Source of the DNA: Sipunculus nudus
Lineage: Eukaryota > Annelida > Sipuncula > Golfingiida > Sipunculidae
NCBI GenBank assembly: GCA_026874595.1
Contig: CM049316.1
Span: 51,285,676-51,349,675 of the forward strand
Reading direction: 5' to 3'
Length of the DNA: 64,000 nucleotides
The position numbers and the translations under genes were made by a program. The notes beneath the pieces were generated by a model. It ran no database searches, was not told the DNA's origin, and saw only the letters and a list, made by a program, of their open reading frames with translations. This document shows, piece by piece, positions 23,596 through 35,851 of this stretch. Each line of letters begins with the position of its first letter. The stretch's first letter is position 1.

Positions 23596-25218
23596 CCTGG
23601 AGCTGTGAAGTATGGACCAATGGGAGATTAATTGCAGACATTTCTGATGCACTGTACATCATCTGTGTACCATCTGTGTTTGTATCAATAACCAGACTGG
23701 GCTTTTCAATATCCAAGGTCTGAGTCACTTTATCAGAATCTATAACTAAATATACAGTTGCTGCTGGCTCCTCATGCGCTGCCTCTCCATTATACACAGT
23801 TACAAGATGGGCATTTGGATTTACAGTATTGCAAGGTGTCATCGATGAGCTGGAATTCACTTTAGTTTGCTTTGAGTTGTCAATCCCATGAATCTGACGC
23901 TCATGACGACGTAAATGATGTTTATGACGGAAAAAAACCCCACAGACTTTACATAAAAATTTGTTTTCAGAAGTATGGGATCTTATGTGAGCCTTACACA
24001 TTAATTCTGTTTTAAAACGCCATGTACAACCTGGGTATGAACATGCAAAAGGGCGATTACAATCATGCACACGCATGTGCTTAGTCAGTGACTGACGATC
24101 ACAATATGCAAAACCACATATGTCACACAAAACACTGCCCCCACTGTGAAGCTGACGATGTGCATGAATTGCTGCATTTACTGAAGATGAGAAGTTGCAC
24201 TGTGAGCATTGGAATCCTTTTTTGTTGTGTGTCCGTCTGTGTGACAGTAAAGATGAACTTGTCTTAAAACCTTTCCCACAATGGTCACACAGAAAATGTT
24301 TGTCCAATCGATGGGCTCCAAGATGTCTTCTGAGATTGCGTAACTGACTGAATGATTTTCCACACACAGTACATATCTCAGGTTTTTCTCTAGCTGAGAC
24401 AGTCTTTTTATTTTTAATTTTTTCTTGCAAATATTGTTTGTATTCAGATAAACTCACAATATGGGGTTCATTATGATTCTGACTTATCTGCTTTGGTTGT
24501 GGGTGCATGGACAAGTTGACCTCAAGCAGATCTCTGTGCTCTCTGTGCATATGATTCTTTAGACCTTGTATAACCTGTGTTTTGTACTCACAATGAAGAC
24601 ATCTTATTATCATTTTGCCATAGGCAATATTCCCAGTTTTTTCTCCTTCCTTTTCCAAAACAAAATGGAAGTTAGCCTCTGCGGTGTGTTTTACACTTGT
24701 GTCTGACAAGACTGCATCAGTTGTAACTGACGAATGGCAATTTATTTCATTTTCCCCAGAATTAACACTGGCTCTGTCATTTAAACTTTGTGGAGATTCA
24801 TGATGGTCAGATCTAGTGCAAACCCTGCTGGAAATGATACTAATATTATCTGTTGATGATAAACTGTGAAAAACATCATTTTTATCTGTATTGGATACTA
24901 TGGTTTTAAAAAAACTGTAATTTTTATTGATTTTGTCATGATTTACTTTTTTATATTCTGAAATGTGTGCATTTGAAATATTTAGCAGTGCACCCTTTTT
25001 ATTTATGGGTTCATGGACCACGTGCTGTGTATCAATTTCCAAAATGTCATCTGCTGCAGATGACCTTTTATTTTTCCTAGCCCTGGTTACTTTAGTAACC
25101 AAGTATGACCCATAAGTGCGCAATCTGTGGTGTTGCTGATAGTGTATGACCAGAGGTATGCTGCTCTCTTCCTGTTTCTGACACAGTTCACATTGATATT
25201 GCCCTCTGCTGGCCCCAT
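23576..25218 (-). CDS. C2H2 zinc-finger protein, terminal coding exon
   Basis: Main coding exon of a probable DNA-binding transcription factor acting in the nucleus. I start it at 25218, after the acceptor TTTGTGTTTCCAG; the open frame runs to 25264, but that extension is intronic and repeat-derived. The first finger visible in this exon is CELCQKQEESSIPLVIHYQQH; an isolated finger CLHCEYKTQVIQGLKNHMHREH lies mid-exon (about 24612-24538). A cluster of six fingers (about 24380-23866) follows, with CTVCGKSF, CDHCGKGF, CSQCNF, CDICGFAYC, CSYPGCTWRF and CKVCGVFF. The spacer between is Ser/Asn-rich; the C-terminus is acidic and hydrophobic (YLVIDSDKVTQTLDIEKPSLVID), possibly regulatory. With upstream exons the protein would be about 598 residues with nine fingers. 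The ortholog is not identified; the sparse N-terminal finger plus later cluster resembles ZFP64-type proteins. Confidence 0.92.
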
Positions 25219-26229
25219 CTGGAAACACAAAGTGAAAACAAGGGATCCATGGGTCATGATGCATACAGAAAATTTTTTTTATATAATTGTACTTAAAATT
25301 GCATTTAAAATGCTCAAGCCATTTTAAGTATTATTAACAAGTGGCCCATGGGCAATGACACTTTGCAGCATGTGACAAAGGTGATGCATGCATTAAATAG
25401 AAAAGCACTCAGACAGCGCAGACCTCAGCAGTATGGCATTGTCAGAATTGAAACATTTTTCCTTAAAGGTGCCCATTCATGTACCTTTTGAAATAGAAAT
25501 TATGTGATTTCTGGCTTCCTCCCTGTATATATTAATGGTCTAAGGGTAATTTTGGTTGTGAAAAGTTCTTACAAGGCCTTAATGAAGGATGTATGAACTT
25601 GTTTATCAACAACATGTTTGTAAACACAGCAATGTTGACAAACTGGAAAAAACATGTAACCTAAGGTGGTAAATTACATATATGCAGAGGTAGAAAGGTC
25701 ACTTGTTGCAAAAAGCAATTTGCAAAGCTTTGACTTATCTAAATTTCTGCCAGATGCTCTTGTTGGATTTGTATATATTATTTTGGCAGGCCCCCACATA
25801 TTATAATCACCTTGATATAAACAAAACAAGCAGGCTGTGTGCGGTGATATCCATGTCTTCTGGCCTATTTTTATATAGGCTCCAAGGGATTACCTTTTAG
25901 TTTATAAAGGTCAGATAGATGACTGGGCCCTTTAAAAATTCCTGGATCCAGATAATGATCCAGATCAACCAAAAAACTCAATAAATTGCTTCTTGTATCA
26001 TTGCTGAGCTTTCCTGAAAATTTTATCAAAATCTGTTTATTACCTTATTAATAATTTTGTTTATCTAAAAAAAGAGACTAACAGAAACAAACCAATATCA
26101 GCAAAAACATGACCTTCTTGGTGTAGTTATTGTTGTTATGATCTAATGCAAATTTTTGTTAACAAACCTTGAACAGTGGGAATAATGATTTACAGAGTGC
26201 CAAAAATCATGTTTTGTCCTTAGTCCACA

Positions 26230-26707
26230 AACAAGGGACCAATGGGTCACTGTGCTCAGCTGAAGTTCACCTTGCAGGTAAAAATTTAAAATAATATCAA
26301 ATGGAGATAAAGCTTGAGAGGAAGAGGTTATATATTTAGGCCATGGTTTGTTGAAATGATTAGTTTGTATTGATGAGTAAAAAATGGTTGCAAATAATAT
26401 TTTGTGACCTGACCATGTGTTTCCTTATGTTGAAACTGAAGCATGTGAGTAGTTGGTGAACATAAGATGTGTACTAAATACCATGGTCATTGGTTGGCTT
26501 TTTGAAAAACTGTTGACAGTTCAGCAAAATTATTTTTTTTTAATTTTTTACCCAGTCCACAGGTGCAAGGACTTGATTGTGTGTGTGTGTGGTATGTGTG
26601 TGTGTGTGTGTATTTGGGGGAGGGGGGACTGAATGTTGGGAGTAACAACATCTCTGAAAATACATACAGCATAATCACTTAATTAAACAACTGGTGCTTA
26701 CAGAATT
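26230..26707 (+). repeat. Family D 5' segment
   Basis: Starts AACAAGGGACCAATGGGTCA and parallels 28416-28760 closely (TTGCAAATAATATTTTGTGACC). It includes a (GT)n microsatellite at 26577-26610 and ends at the insertion of element H. Confidence 0.75.
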
Positions 26708-28413
26708 AAACTAGATGTGTCGGAACGACACGAATGCCCCCGCCTGGGGCAAATTAGAAACATTTTTTAAATTTTGTAAAATTTTTTAAGCTCAGGAGGT
26801 GTTGTATGGTCAAAAGTAGGTCAAGAAGGGCAAAATGCAAACTCGATCTGTAACGGGTCATTATCAAGCAACACACCAAAAATCAGGCCAGTATGCAGGC
26901 ATTGTGAAAAAAAGTCCATACATGTGCATTTTTCATAAAAATTTCTGTCTTTCATGAAATTTTCTATGTTCAGGATCTGTCATATGGTTAAAAATAGGTT
27001 AACTGGGACGAAACGCGAACTCAATCTGTAAGTGGTCATTATGCGCCCACAGACAAAACATTGGGCCAGTATCTGTAAGCATTGCATTGCGAAACTAGAA
27101 TATTAGCAAAAGCTGATAATCAGTTTTTAAATTAATAAATTTAAATTGGAGAGGTATGTACCATGTTTTATAACAATCCACCAAATGCTTCCTGAGAAAT
27201 ATCCCCCTAAGTTTTTTTCTATACTAAGCTCTGTGACCTTGAAAAGTAGGTCAAGACCACCCATCTTTAAACTTGACCAAGATTTTGTAAATATGATGCA
27301 AAAGCACTGAAGTAATGAAGTTCCTAAGTTGAATAACCATTTGGAGATATCCTGCACAAAAGGCCAAAATTGAAAAATCCGATAAAATTTCATTAAAAAA
27401 TCAGAAAATGCAGGTGACGCCACCACCACAATTGTGCAGCACGTACAGACCATCAGTCCCAATGATCATAGTAAGTTTTGTGAAAATCCACACAATGGTT
27501 CCTGAGATATAAGCTTCTGAGTGTTTTTCTATAATCAGCTCTAAAATGTAGAAAAATGGGTCAAGGTGACCCATCTTCGAACTTGACCGAGATTTTATTG
27601 ATATACATCTTCACTGATGAAATAAAATTCCAACGGTGAATCCTTTTAGAGATATCCCGCTCACAAGGTAAAAGTTAACAGACGCGGAACGGACGGACGG
27701 ACACCCGACAGACAGATGGACAGACAGATAGATGGACAGCTTGGGTGACGACAATAGCTCATCAGCCTATGAGCTGAGGACTAAAAACGGCTGTACATGT
27801 ACATTTGTCATGAAAATTTATATTTTTCATGATATTTTCTATGTTTAGGAGCCGTAAAACAATCAAAAGTAGATCAACCGGGACGAAACACGAACTCAAT
27901 CTGTAACTAGTCATTATCTGCCCACACACCAAAAATCAGGCCAATATCTCCAGGCATTGCAAAAAAAGTCCGTACATGTGTATTTGTCATGAAAATTTCT
28001 ATTTTTCATGAAATTTTCTAAGTTAAGGAGCCGTAAAACGGTCAAAAGTAGGTCAACAGGGACGAAACGCGAACTCGATCTGTAACTGGTCATTATCTGC
28101 TGACACACCAAAAATCAGGCCAATATCTCCAGGCATTGCGAAAAAAAGTCCGTACATGTACATTTGTCATGAAAATTTATATTTTTCATGAAATTTTCTA
28201 AGTTTAGGAGCCGTAAAACGGTCAAAAGTAGGTCAACTGGGACGAAATGCGAATTCGATCTGTAACTAGTCACTATCTGCCCACACTTCAAAAATCAGGC
28301 AAATATCTGCAGGCATTGTGAAAAAAAGTCTGTACAACTGTTTGATTTCGGAAGGACGGAATGATGGACATGGGTAAAACGATATGCCCCGGCCACTTTG
28401 TGGCAGGGGCATA
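26708..28413 (+). mobile_element. Family H element with tandem core, split by element I
   Basis: 5' AAACTAGAT, hairpin GTGTCG-GAA-CGACAC (26717-26731), then ATGCCCCCGCC (26734-26744). At the 3' end a hairpin TGCCCCGGCCAC-TTT-GTGGCAGGGGCA (28385-28411) whose outer arm repeats the 5' motif inverted. The core has units of about 180 bp (CGAAACGCGAACTCGATCTG, AATATCTGCAGGCATTGCGA) at 26790, 26960, 27830, 28010 and 28190. Non-coding. Confidence 0.75.
27092..27782 (+). mobile_element. Family I element inserted in H
   Basis: Begins AAACTAGAATATTAGC and ends in a hairpin AGCTCAT-CAGCCT-ATGAGCT (27756-27775) plus GAGGACTA. It interrupts an H core unit: H reads GCATTGCGA|AAAAAAGTCC elsewhere. The body has GGTGACGCCACC and, near the 3' end, an ACGGACGGACGGACACC tract. 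Unlike F, G and H, I see no clear inverted copy of a 5' motif in the 3' hairpin. Confidence 0.65.
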
Positions 28414-28415
28414 AA

Positions 28416-31400
28416 AACAAGGGACTCATGGGTCACTGTGCTCAGCTGAAGTTGACCTTGAAGGTAACAATCTAAAATAATATCAAATGGAGATAAAGTG
28501 TAAGAGGAAGAGGTAATAAAGGCCATGGTTGGTTTATATGATTGGTTTGTATTGATGAGCAAGAAATTGTTGCAAATAATATTTTGTGACCTGACCATGT
28601 GTTTCCTAATGTTAAAACTGAAGCAAGTGAGCAGTTTGTGAACAAATGATCTGTACTATAACCATGATCATTATTTGGCTTTTTGATTAACTGTTGACGT
28701 TTCAGTATTTTACACATTTGTTTCAATCGAATCTATTTTTTGTATAATATGTATTATTAAATATATATGTATTTTTTTATGAAATGTATACAGTTGAAAT
28801 ATAACTAATTAACAACAGTGCAAACAAAGCCTGATCTCAAATTCTGCTGAGGCAGGAAAAAAATGAACAAATGTTTGTATTAAATCCTCATTTTTTATCA
28901 CATCAACTTTTTTTTTTAATTTTAGTTTATATTTCTATACATTTCCAATATAACATATATATCTGAATATAAAAGTTGATTCATAATTTTCAATTGCATC
29001 ATCATAAATCTCAATCTTGTCAGATAACACCACATCATGCATACAAATGTTTATTTATTTTTTACCACAAAAATATATCTTTTAAATCTGCAAAACAATA
29101 AATATCTAAATAAATATTTGATTTAGATTTCACAATTTTTAATTGTGTCTTTATTTATCCATAATGTGCTTCATATTTTATAAATTTAAGCATACTAATG
29201 GGTTAAATTATATTTGTTAAAATCATTTAAAAGAAAACCAATTTCTTTAAAAATGCTACATTACACAACATTGCATCTTCTGGATTACACCTTGAATTAC
29301 TTTTTCAAGGAAAGTTTTTGCATATCAGAGTAGAAACAGCATTACAATTAAGGAGATACAGTGTAAACAATAAAAATTACTCCATAACACTTGGTGTGTT
29401 GGGTTTGCGGGGGGGGGGGGGGGGGGGGGGATGATATGAGAATAACTGTACACCTTTTCACAGCAGGGGATTTCCCCCAGTGACTGTAACATATCAGAAA
29501 CCCTGGCATAGTTGACTTCCAGTGACCTGGAGTGGGACCCTGCATCTGTGATCTGTAATCAAAGCAAATGACTACAATAGAGCCTCAAGAAAAAAATCAA
29601 TAACAAGCTTAACTTTCAAGTTTTTATTTTCAAATTTCAGATTTAAACAAATTAAATATTTATGTTTACATGCTGTGAAAATTAAATCAATGGTACCTAC
29701 AGGAAAAAAACGTGCCATGGTCAAAGTTGGGCAAAATTTAAGGTACTGATTTTATTTTTATTCTAATAACTTAAACAAGGGACCCATGGGTCACATCGCT
29801 CAGCTGAATTTTGGAAAATATTAGTAACTGCAAAATTATTTTTATTTCTTTTGGTTTTTCATGTATATTATCATTAGAAAAGCTATGAGAAAATGGTGCT
29901 GCTAAAATGAAACTATGTAAATTATAGAATAATGGACATGAGCCAAACCATTTAGTGATTCACCAGGGAACAAATAGGCCTACGGTAAGTGTTATATAAA
30001 AGTAACATTTCATAAACAAATAATGTGTGAAGGTCATTAAGTTTCAAAAGTTAAATATATGGCCATATGAGTTAAAAATTAATCCCACAAAGTTTGACCA
30101 ATATTCCTAATTTTAATACTAAGTTAACAGTGTTATTCCACCTAGGCCCCACCAACTTTAAGAGATATGAATGAAATGCTACAAAGTATTTATTTCTTCT
30201 TAAATCTTGTCAGTTAGCACTTACATTAGATCCTAAAATTTTATCACATTTATATATTAGGATTAAATTCCTGAAATCAAAATTGTCGAAGTCTCATTAA
30301 AAAGAATTTATAAACATTAAAATTATAAGATTCATCTTGTTTATTAGTCCTGTGTATTGAAGGGGTAGGTGGGGGGAGGGGTCTCCGTTGTTACTGCTCG
30401 TTGCTGAAAAAATGTTAATTTTAAGATTCATCTAGATCATAGTACAGGTCTGTCAACAGAATGGGGGGGGGGGGGGGGGGGGGGAGAGAAAAAGGCTCCC
30501 TGTGGTATGGTATTAACTGCAGACACCCTGATCAAGCTCAACTCAGTGGAGAGAGGGCTTGCCCTAGTGATGGGATTGCATAACATTATGCCAACAGCCT
30601 GGGGACCAAAGTGGACTGCTTGACAAAGTAAAGGAATACACCAAGAGCCTCCAAAAAAATTCAATATCAAGCCTAATTTTGCAGCTTTTATTTTCAAATT
30701 TCAGATTTTAACAGATTAAATCCTTAAATTAAATTATCCTTAAATGAGATTAAAATTAGATTAATCCTTAAATTAGATTAAAATGTTTTGTGTTGGGTGA
30801 TCAAATATCTTTCCTTATTTTTTACAAAATGCATTATGTTTGAGCCCATAACTTTTTTAAATTATATAATACAGACCTTATTTCTGGCATGTACATACAA
30901 ACTATAAAGAGGAATATTTATGGAAAATAATAGGAAAAAACAGATGATTGGTTTTGATATTAGGCAGTCCTGAAGTGTGAAAACAGGTTTTTAATAAAAA
31001 AAATGAGGTTTTTCCTTAATTTCTCAAAGGAACAAAGTCACAAAGACCCAGTTTTCAGCTTGGTAGGAGATCTTGGGGACATCTAACATTATGCCAACAG
31101 CCTGGGGAGCATAGAGAGCTGCAGTGAATGACCTACAGTGACCGAAGTGGACTACTTGACAATGTAAGGGAATAAAAAAGAGCCTCCAAAAAAATTCAAT
31201 AACTAGCCTAATTATGCAGCTTATATTTTAAAATTTCAGATTTGACAGATTAAATCCTTATGTGTACATGCTGTGAAAATTAAATCCATGGTACTTAGAG
31301 GAAAAAAACGTGCCGTGGCCAAAATTGGGCAAAATTTAAGGAACCAATTTTTTATTTTTGCTAATATTCTAAAAAATTTAATAGATTTTGATCTAAATTT

Positions 31401-31916
31401 GGGTAAACAATTTAATTTTGATTAATTAAATTTATAATACGGGAAAAAAGTCCTTAGCTTTAACAAGTTTTGTGTTAAGTGATCAAATATCTTTCCTGAT
31501 TTTCACAAAATGCATTATGTTTGAGTCAATAACTTTTTTAAATTATATAATACAGAGCTAATTTCTGGCATGTACATAGAAACTATATAGAGGAATATTT
31601 ATGGCAAATATGAGAAAAAAATAGATGAGTGGTTTTGATATTAGGCGGTCCTGAAGTGTGAAAATAGATTTTTATTAAAAAATTGAGGTTTTTCCTGAAT
31701 TTCTCAAAGAAACAAAGTCGCAAAGATTCAGTTTTCGGCTTGGTAGGAGATCTTGGGGACATCTAACATTATGCCGAATTTTGGATTCCTAGGTCTTACG
31801 GTTTCAAAACGTGCCACATCTACGGACGGACAGACGGACAGACAGACGGACGGACAGACGGATGGACGGACAATGGACCACGACTATAGCTCAGATGACT
31901 TATAGTCAGCTGAACT
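28416..31916 (+). repeat. Composite of family D copies (nested)
   Basis: A D terminus at 28416 directly follows element H. 28760-29590 parallels 18020-18670 in the duplication. Another D 5' terminus is at 29774, inside a D body. Two D 3' halves follow (30690-31100 and 31190-31916), the second ending in GGACGGACAGACGG tracts and the terminal hairpin 31888-31916. Poly-G runs of about 20 lie at 29409 and 30463. Confidence 0.65.
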
Positions 31917-32414
31917 AAAAATGTGCCTTGTGAACAGACCGACAGCCAAATGGATGGCCAGACAGCTGGATGGACGGACGTCGGACAAAGGACCATGACT
32001 ATAGCTAAGATGACTAAATATAGTCAGCTGAGCTAAATATGTGTATAAAATATTGAGGTGGCACCACTAGTCTTCCGGAAATGATGAAACACTCCTTGAT
32101 CAATATACATGCAAAGAATCATGGTTTACAATGCATTAGTTGTTTATATTAGATACTGGAGCTTTTGTATCAAATTTTTAATTATTTTGAGGGAACTTCT
32201 GAGTCTCATAGCTTGGAGGATATGGGTAATAGAGACCTAATTTCAGGTTTCCAAGAAGATTTTTCACAGACCTCTAAGACTGCTTAGGGTTCATGATTCT
32301 AGCCCTTACAGTTATGATTTGTGACCTGCTAACGCGTTAACAGCCGGCCAGACAGAAGGACAACAGACAATGACCCATCGCTATAGCTCAACATGATAGA
32401 AAGTCAGCTGAGTT
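31917..32414 (+). repeat. Family C/D 3' ends
   Basis: A short 3' fragment ends in a hairpin at 32003-32034. A family C copy (32050-32414) follows, with GAGGTGGCACCAC, AATCATGGTTTACAATGCAT, CCTAATTTCAGGTTTCC and a degenerate terminal hairpin at 32395-32414. Confidence 0.65.
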
Positions 32415-33248
32415 TAAATTGGAAGGATCTGTCAAGGCATGGCTGAGAAAAGCCACTTGTGTTAACAGACAGTCAACAGACACCAGACAACATGGCTGAG
32501 ACTATGCTCTTTACACAGCGCTTTACCTACAGGGCTACTACCTATATCGTAAGGCGCTGTTTGTTATGACCTCGTATCCTGAATTGCAACACCAGAGGGG
32601 AGCACTGTATTTTTGTCCAATCAGATGAGACCTTGTGCTAGAAGACAAAGCCAAGCGAGGAATACACGGAGCCAATCATATTCATTTCTTTTTGAGTGAC
32701 AGCTCATCCCCCAGCGTAACTGTCTGAACAGGCCACAGGCTCAGAGAGAATTGCCCCTGACGTGGTTTGCTTAGGGCCTTGGGCACATAGGATGCTCGGC
32801 CAGTGAGCTGTAATTCAAACGAAACGTAACAACAAAGGCTGCGCGTGCACACCTCGCTGGCTGGTTTCAGTTCTGCAGACAACAGATACATGGCTACGCT
32901 AACACAGTCATAATGTCATAATCGAATCGGTCGATGATGCGAGAATGCAGAGGGAGCAATTTAAATTCGACCGGAAACTCATCAAGCGGCGCTTGAAGCG
33001 CAGCAATGGGCGGAGCCAGGATGCCTGTCGAGTGTTTGTTTATTGGCATCTGATTGGCTGCTTGTCACATCGTATGCACGTTTATTTCAGCGGACAACAA
33101 ACCGCCATCTGGTGTCTAAATATATCAAAAACGGTCAAAGCTGGCAGCGTGAAAATCAGTTGTTTCTTTAGAAGCGCAAGATTTCTGCTGCCTCGGGAGC
33201 CTAGGCTGAGACAGATATGCACTGTAGCTATAGCTCACAAGTGAGCTG
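32415..33248. promoter_or_regulatory. GC-rich patch with CCAAT boxes, promoter-like
   Basis: About 830 bp distinctly richer in GC and CpG than its surroundings. CCAATCAGATG occurs at 32617-32627 and inverted at 33047-33057; further CCAAT at 32670, ATTGG at 33042 and GGGCGGAGCC at 33008. An imperfect hairpin ACAGCGC.TTAC lies at 32515-32560. It ends in a perfect AGCTCAC-AA-GTGAGCT hairpin (about 33230-33245) preceded by CTATAGCTCA as in family C/D 3' ends. The open frame at 32945-33244 has no recognisable motif. It may be a promoter or a host fragment carried by a repeat. Confidence 0.3.
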
Positions 33249-33794
33249 AATTTTTACAAAATTTTGATCTAATTTTTTAATTACTATATCATACATAGTT
33301 ATATGCTTGAAACAGGCTGTCTGAACATGCCAGTTTAAAGGATCAACAGACAACTGATTTCAACCAAGGACCATCTCTATTGCTCAATTGAGTTATAGTC
33401 AGCTGAGCTACAAATTTACAAAGTTCTTTTCTAATTTCGGTTTATACAATTACATCTAAATTTAATATATTTATATACTTGAAAAATACTATCTAGCTTC
33501 AACAGTTACCATGTTAGGTGAGTATATATCAGATACATTATGTTCTGGTCCTTTTACAAATCCTTCATATCCTTTGACAAAGTATGCAATATTGACCTAT
33601 TTCTGGAATGTACCTAGGAAATAATACATAGAGGAATTCATATCTTTCAGCATAATAGGATTATACAACTAAAAAGGATCATTACATGGCCAAAATCCCC
33701 TTCCCCCCCCCCCCCCCCCAACATTCCATATTGACAGTTAAACATCTATGTAAGATACGTAAAACAATGATCTTGTTAACTTAGTAGTCCTTAC
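33249..33794 (+). repeat. Family D 3' fragments and intronic sequence
   Basis: Ends of two D-type copies, one with terminal hairpin up to 33409; then AT-rich sequence with a poly-C tract near 33702 leading to the internal exon's donor. Confidence 0.5.
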
Positions 33795-33899
33795 GCTCCG
33801 CTTTGTGCTCCAGAAACTCAAGAATACTGATAAACGACTGGTCACATTCTGCACAGTTAAAGTTGTCCATTCCTTTGGTGATTTGTGATTCTTCTAGAG
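33795..33899 (-). CDS. Zinc-finger gene, internal exon completing a finger
   Basis: 105-bp exon on the minus strand between an acceptor (TTTCTCTACAG, AG at 33901-33900) and a donor (GAGC|GTAAGG, GT at 33794-33793). It encodes LEESQITKGMDNFNCAECDQ and then SFISILEFLEHKAE, ending with the first base C of a codon. The next exon starts AT, giving CAT (His). This yields C-X2-C-X12-H-X3-H, a full C2H2 finger only when the two exons are joined. A second possible acceptor lies 6 bp downstream in the same phase. No other open sequence with coding character lies nearby. The match of phase, splice signals and finger spacing makes chance unlikely. Confidence 0.82.
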
Positions 33900-34097
33900 C
33901 TGTAGAGAAATGAAAGAAGCAAATCTGTAAACAATCTAATTCCTATCACTGGAATGCCATGGTTCACAGTTCTAATGTAATCTAGTGTAAAGTAGTGTAC
34001 AGCAGGTATAAACGTGGTTGATATTAAACTTGACCATAATTTGAAATTTACTTCATCACCTTTCAAGTGTGATAAGTACATGTACCAAGCAAGTATG

Positions 34098-35770
34098 AAC
34101 AAGGAACCCATGGGTCATGACCTCAGCTGAATTTGACAAGTTCTAATAAGATGTTGCAGTGGATGGGTATTATAAGCTGAATTACATTCTGTTTCACATA
34201 CCGTCTTCCCCCACATATATTCCGCATTTTTCGACATAAAATCTAAACTAAAAAACCTTGGCGCATATAATACATGGAAGTATAATTTTCAAAATATTTT
34301 CTGGTGCATTTAACATTGTTTGGAAGGCTGTGAGACTGCTAAAATTTCACCTGATAACAAAGGAATTTTACAACAAGGGACCCATGGGTCACGGCGCTCA
34401 GTTGATCATGATTGGACTATAAATGTTTCTCCATTGTGATACTATATCAAGTCGATAAAGCTTATGAATATCATGGACATGTTGGGCTATTATAAAGGAA
34501 TGTAATGTAATATGTGAGTAAATGATAAATGAAATTACCTGACTGATAGAGTAAAATATAGTGGTTTATTTTATATTTATTTAGGAGGGGTCAAACTGCG
34601 ATATATTTGAGCAAATATGAATGCAATGACAGCAGTAATAAGCAGTAGTAGAATGATGATAAGGCTATTTGTTGAAGGATCTAAAGTGTATGGAAGTCTG
34701 CATGCTTTCAATCTGACAGATATAATGTTATGATTTACTATGCTGATGAGGGGATTTATGAATTTGTGACTGTATGACACAATATCTCTTCAGTCTTGAC
34801 AAGGTACATTATTGTGATGCCCACTATGTCTACATATTACACAATATTGACATAATTTCTGGCATGTACAAAGGTACCTATGGATGAATAGTTATACAAA
34901 ATATTAAAGTATGAATATAACTGATTCATCTTGTTCTTGTTTACTGAGGCTGACTTTGGGATGTGGTTTGGAGAAGGGAAAAGTGAGGGCAGCACGGAGG
35001 TGGATGTAGAGAGAAAAGGAGAGAGAAAGAGAGAGACAGACAGATAGACAGAGAGACAGAGAGAGGGGATGGAGCATTCAACAGTACTTAAACACCTGAA
35101 GGTTAAAATCTAAAATATTATAAAAAGTATATAAAGTCTGATCGGAAAAGGTAATCTTGGCCATGGTTGGTTGATATGATTGAAGAAATTGTTGCAAATA
35201 ACATTTTGAGATCCGATCATGCATTTCTATTGGTTACCTTTTTGATAAGCTGTTTACAGTTCAACAGTTTAAACATTTGTATAATGAGATCCAATATTTT
35301 TGATAAACCTATTTTTATATTTTATCATATGTATACAGTAGCCATAAAGTCCCCACTTAACAGGTGGAAGGACTGATTGGGGGGAGGGGGTTATGATGGG
35401 AGTTACAACGCCTCGTCTCTCTGTATATATTATCTTTAATTATTAAATTTTATGGAAAAGCAATAGAACTATTGTTCAGAGTGCCTAAAAGCAAGGACTC
35501 TATGGGGTGGGGGAAGGGGATGGTGGGAGTTACAGCACCCTTGCATGTTCATACAGGATATGAATTTTAATTTCAAGTGCTTACAGGGAAAAAAAGTTTT
35601 TTCATAATTATTAAATATTTACGCAGGCAGAAAAGTGGAGAAACAATTTAAAGCAAATCATTTTAATTCCCATTCTAATGAGCCAGGAAAAAAAAAATTA
35701 ACAATACCTTAATTCCTTTTTTCAATACATCATTTTTTCCAGGTTTAAAAATGTAACTATACATTTACAG

Positions 35771-35851
<81 letters not shown>

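Larger units (their letters stand above)
25219..33794 (-). other. Intron of the zinc-finger gene, repeat-filled
   Basis: Bounded by the donor at 33794-33793 and the acceptor at 25220-25219. Its 3' end is formed by a family D terminus (AACAAGGGATCCATGGGTCA at 25237-25256), only 18 bp from the exon. It contains D copies starting at 25237, 26230, 28416 and 29774, elements H and I, and a GC-rich patch at 32415-33248. 25330-26200 is AT-rich without recognised features. Confidence 0.75.

Noticed and set aside
23362-23631. Plus-strand ORF with a repeated WFINQWLQ-type peptide
   Set aside because: A direct product of the minisatellite reading frame; no start context and no homology.
25219-25264. Open frame extension MHHDPWIPCFHFVF at the start of the zinc-finger ORF
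   Set aside because: It reads through a repeat terminus and a good splice acceptor; the upstream exon supplies the proper continuation.
32945-33244. 99-codon ORF in the GC-rich patch
   Set aside because: No recognisable domain and no splice or conservation evidence; it runs into the 3' hairpin of a repeat.
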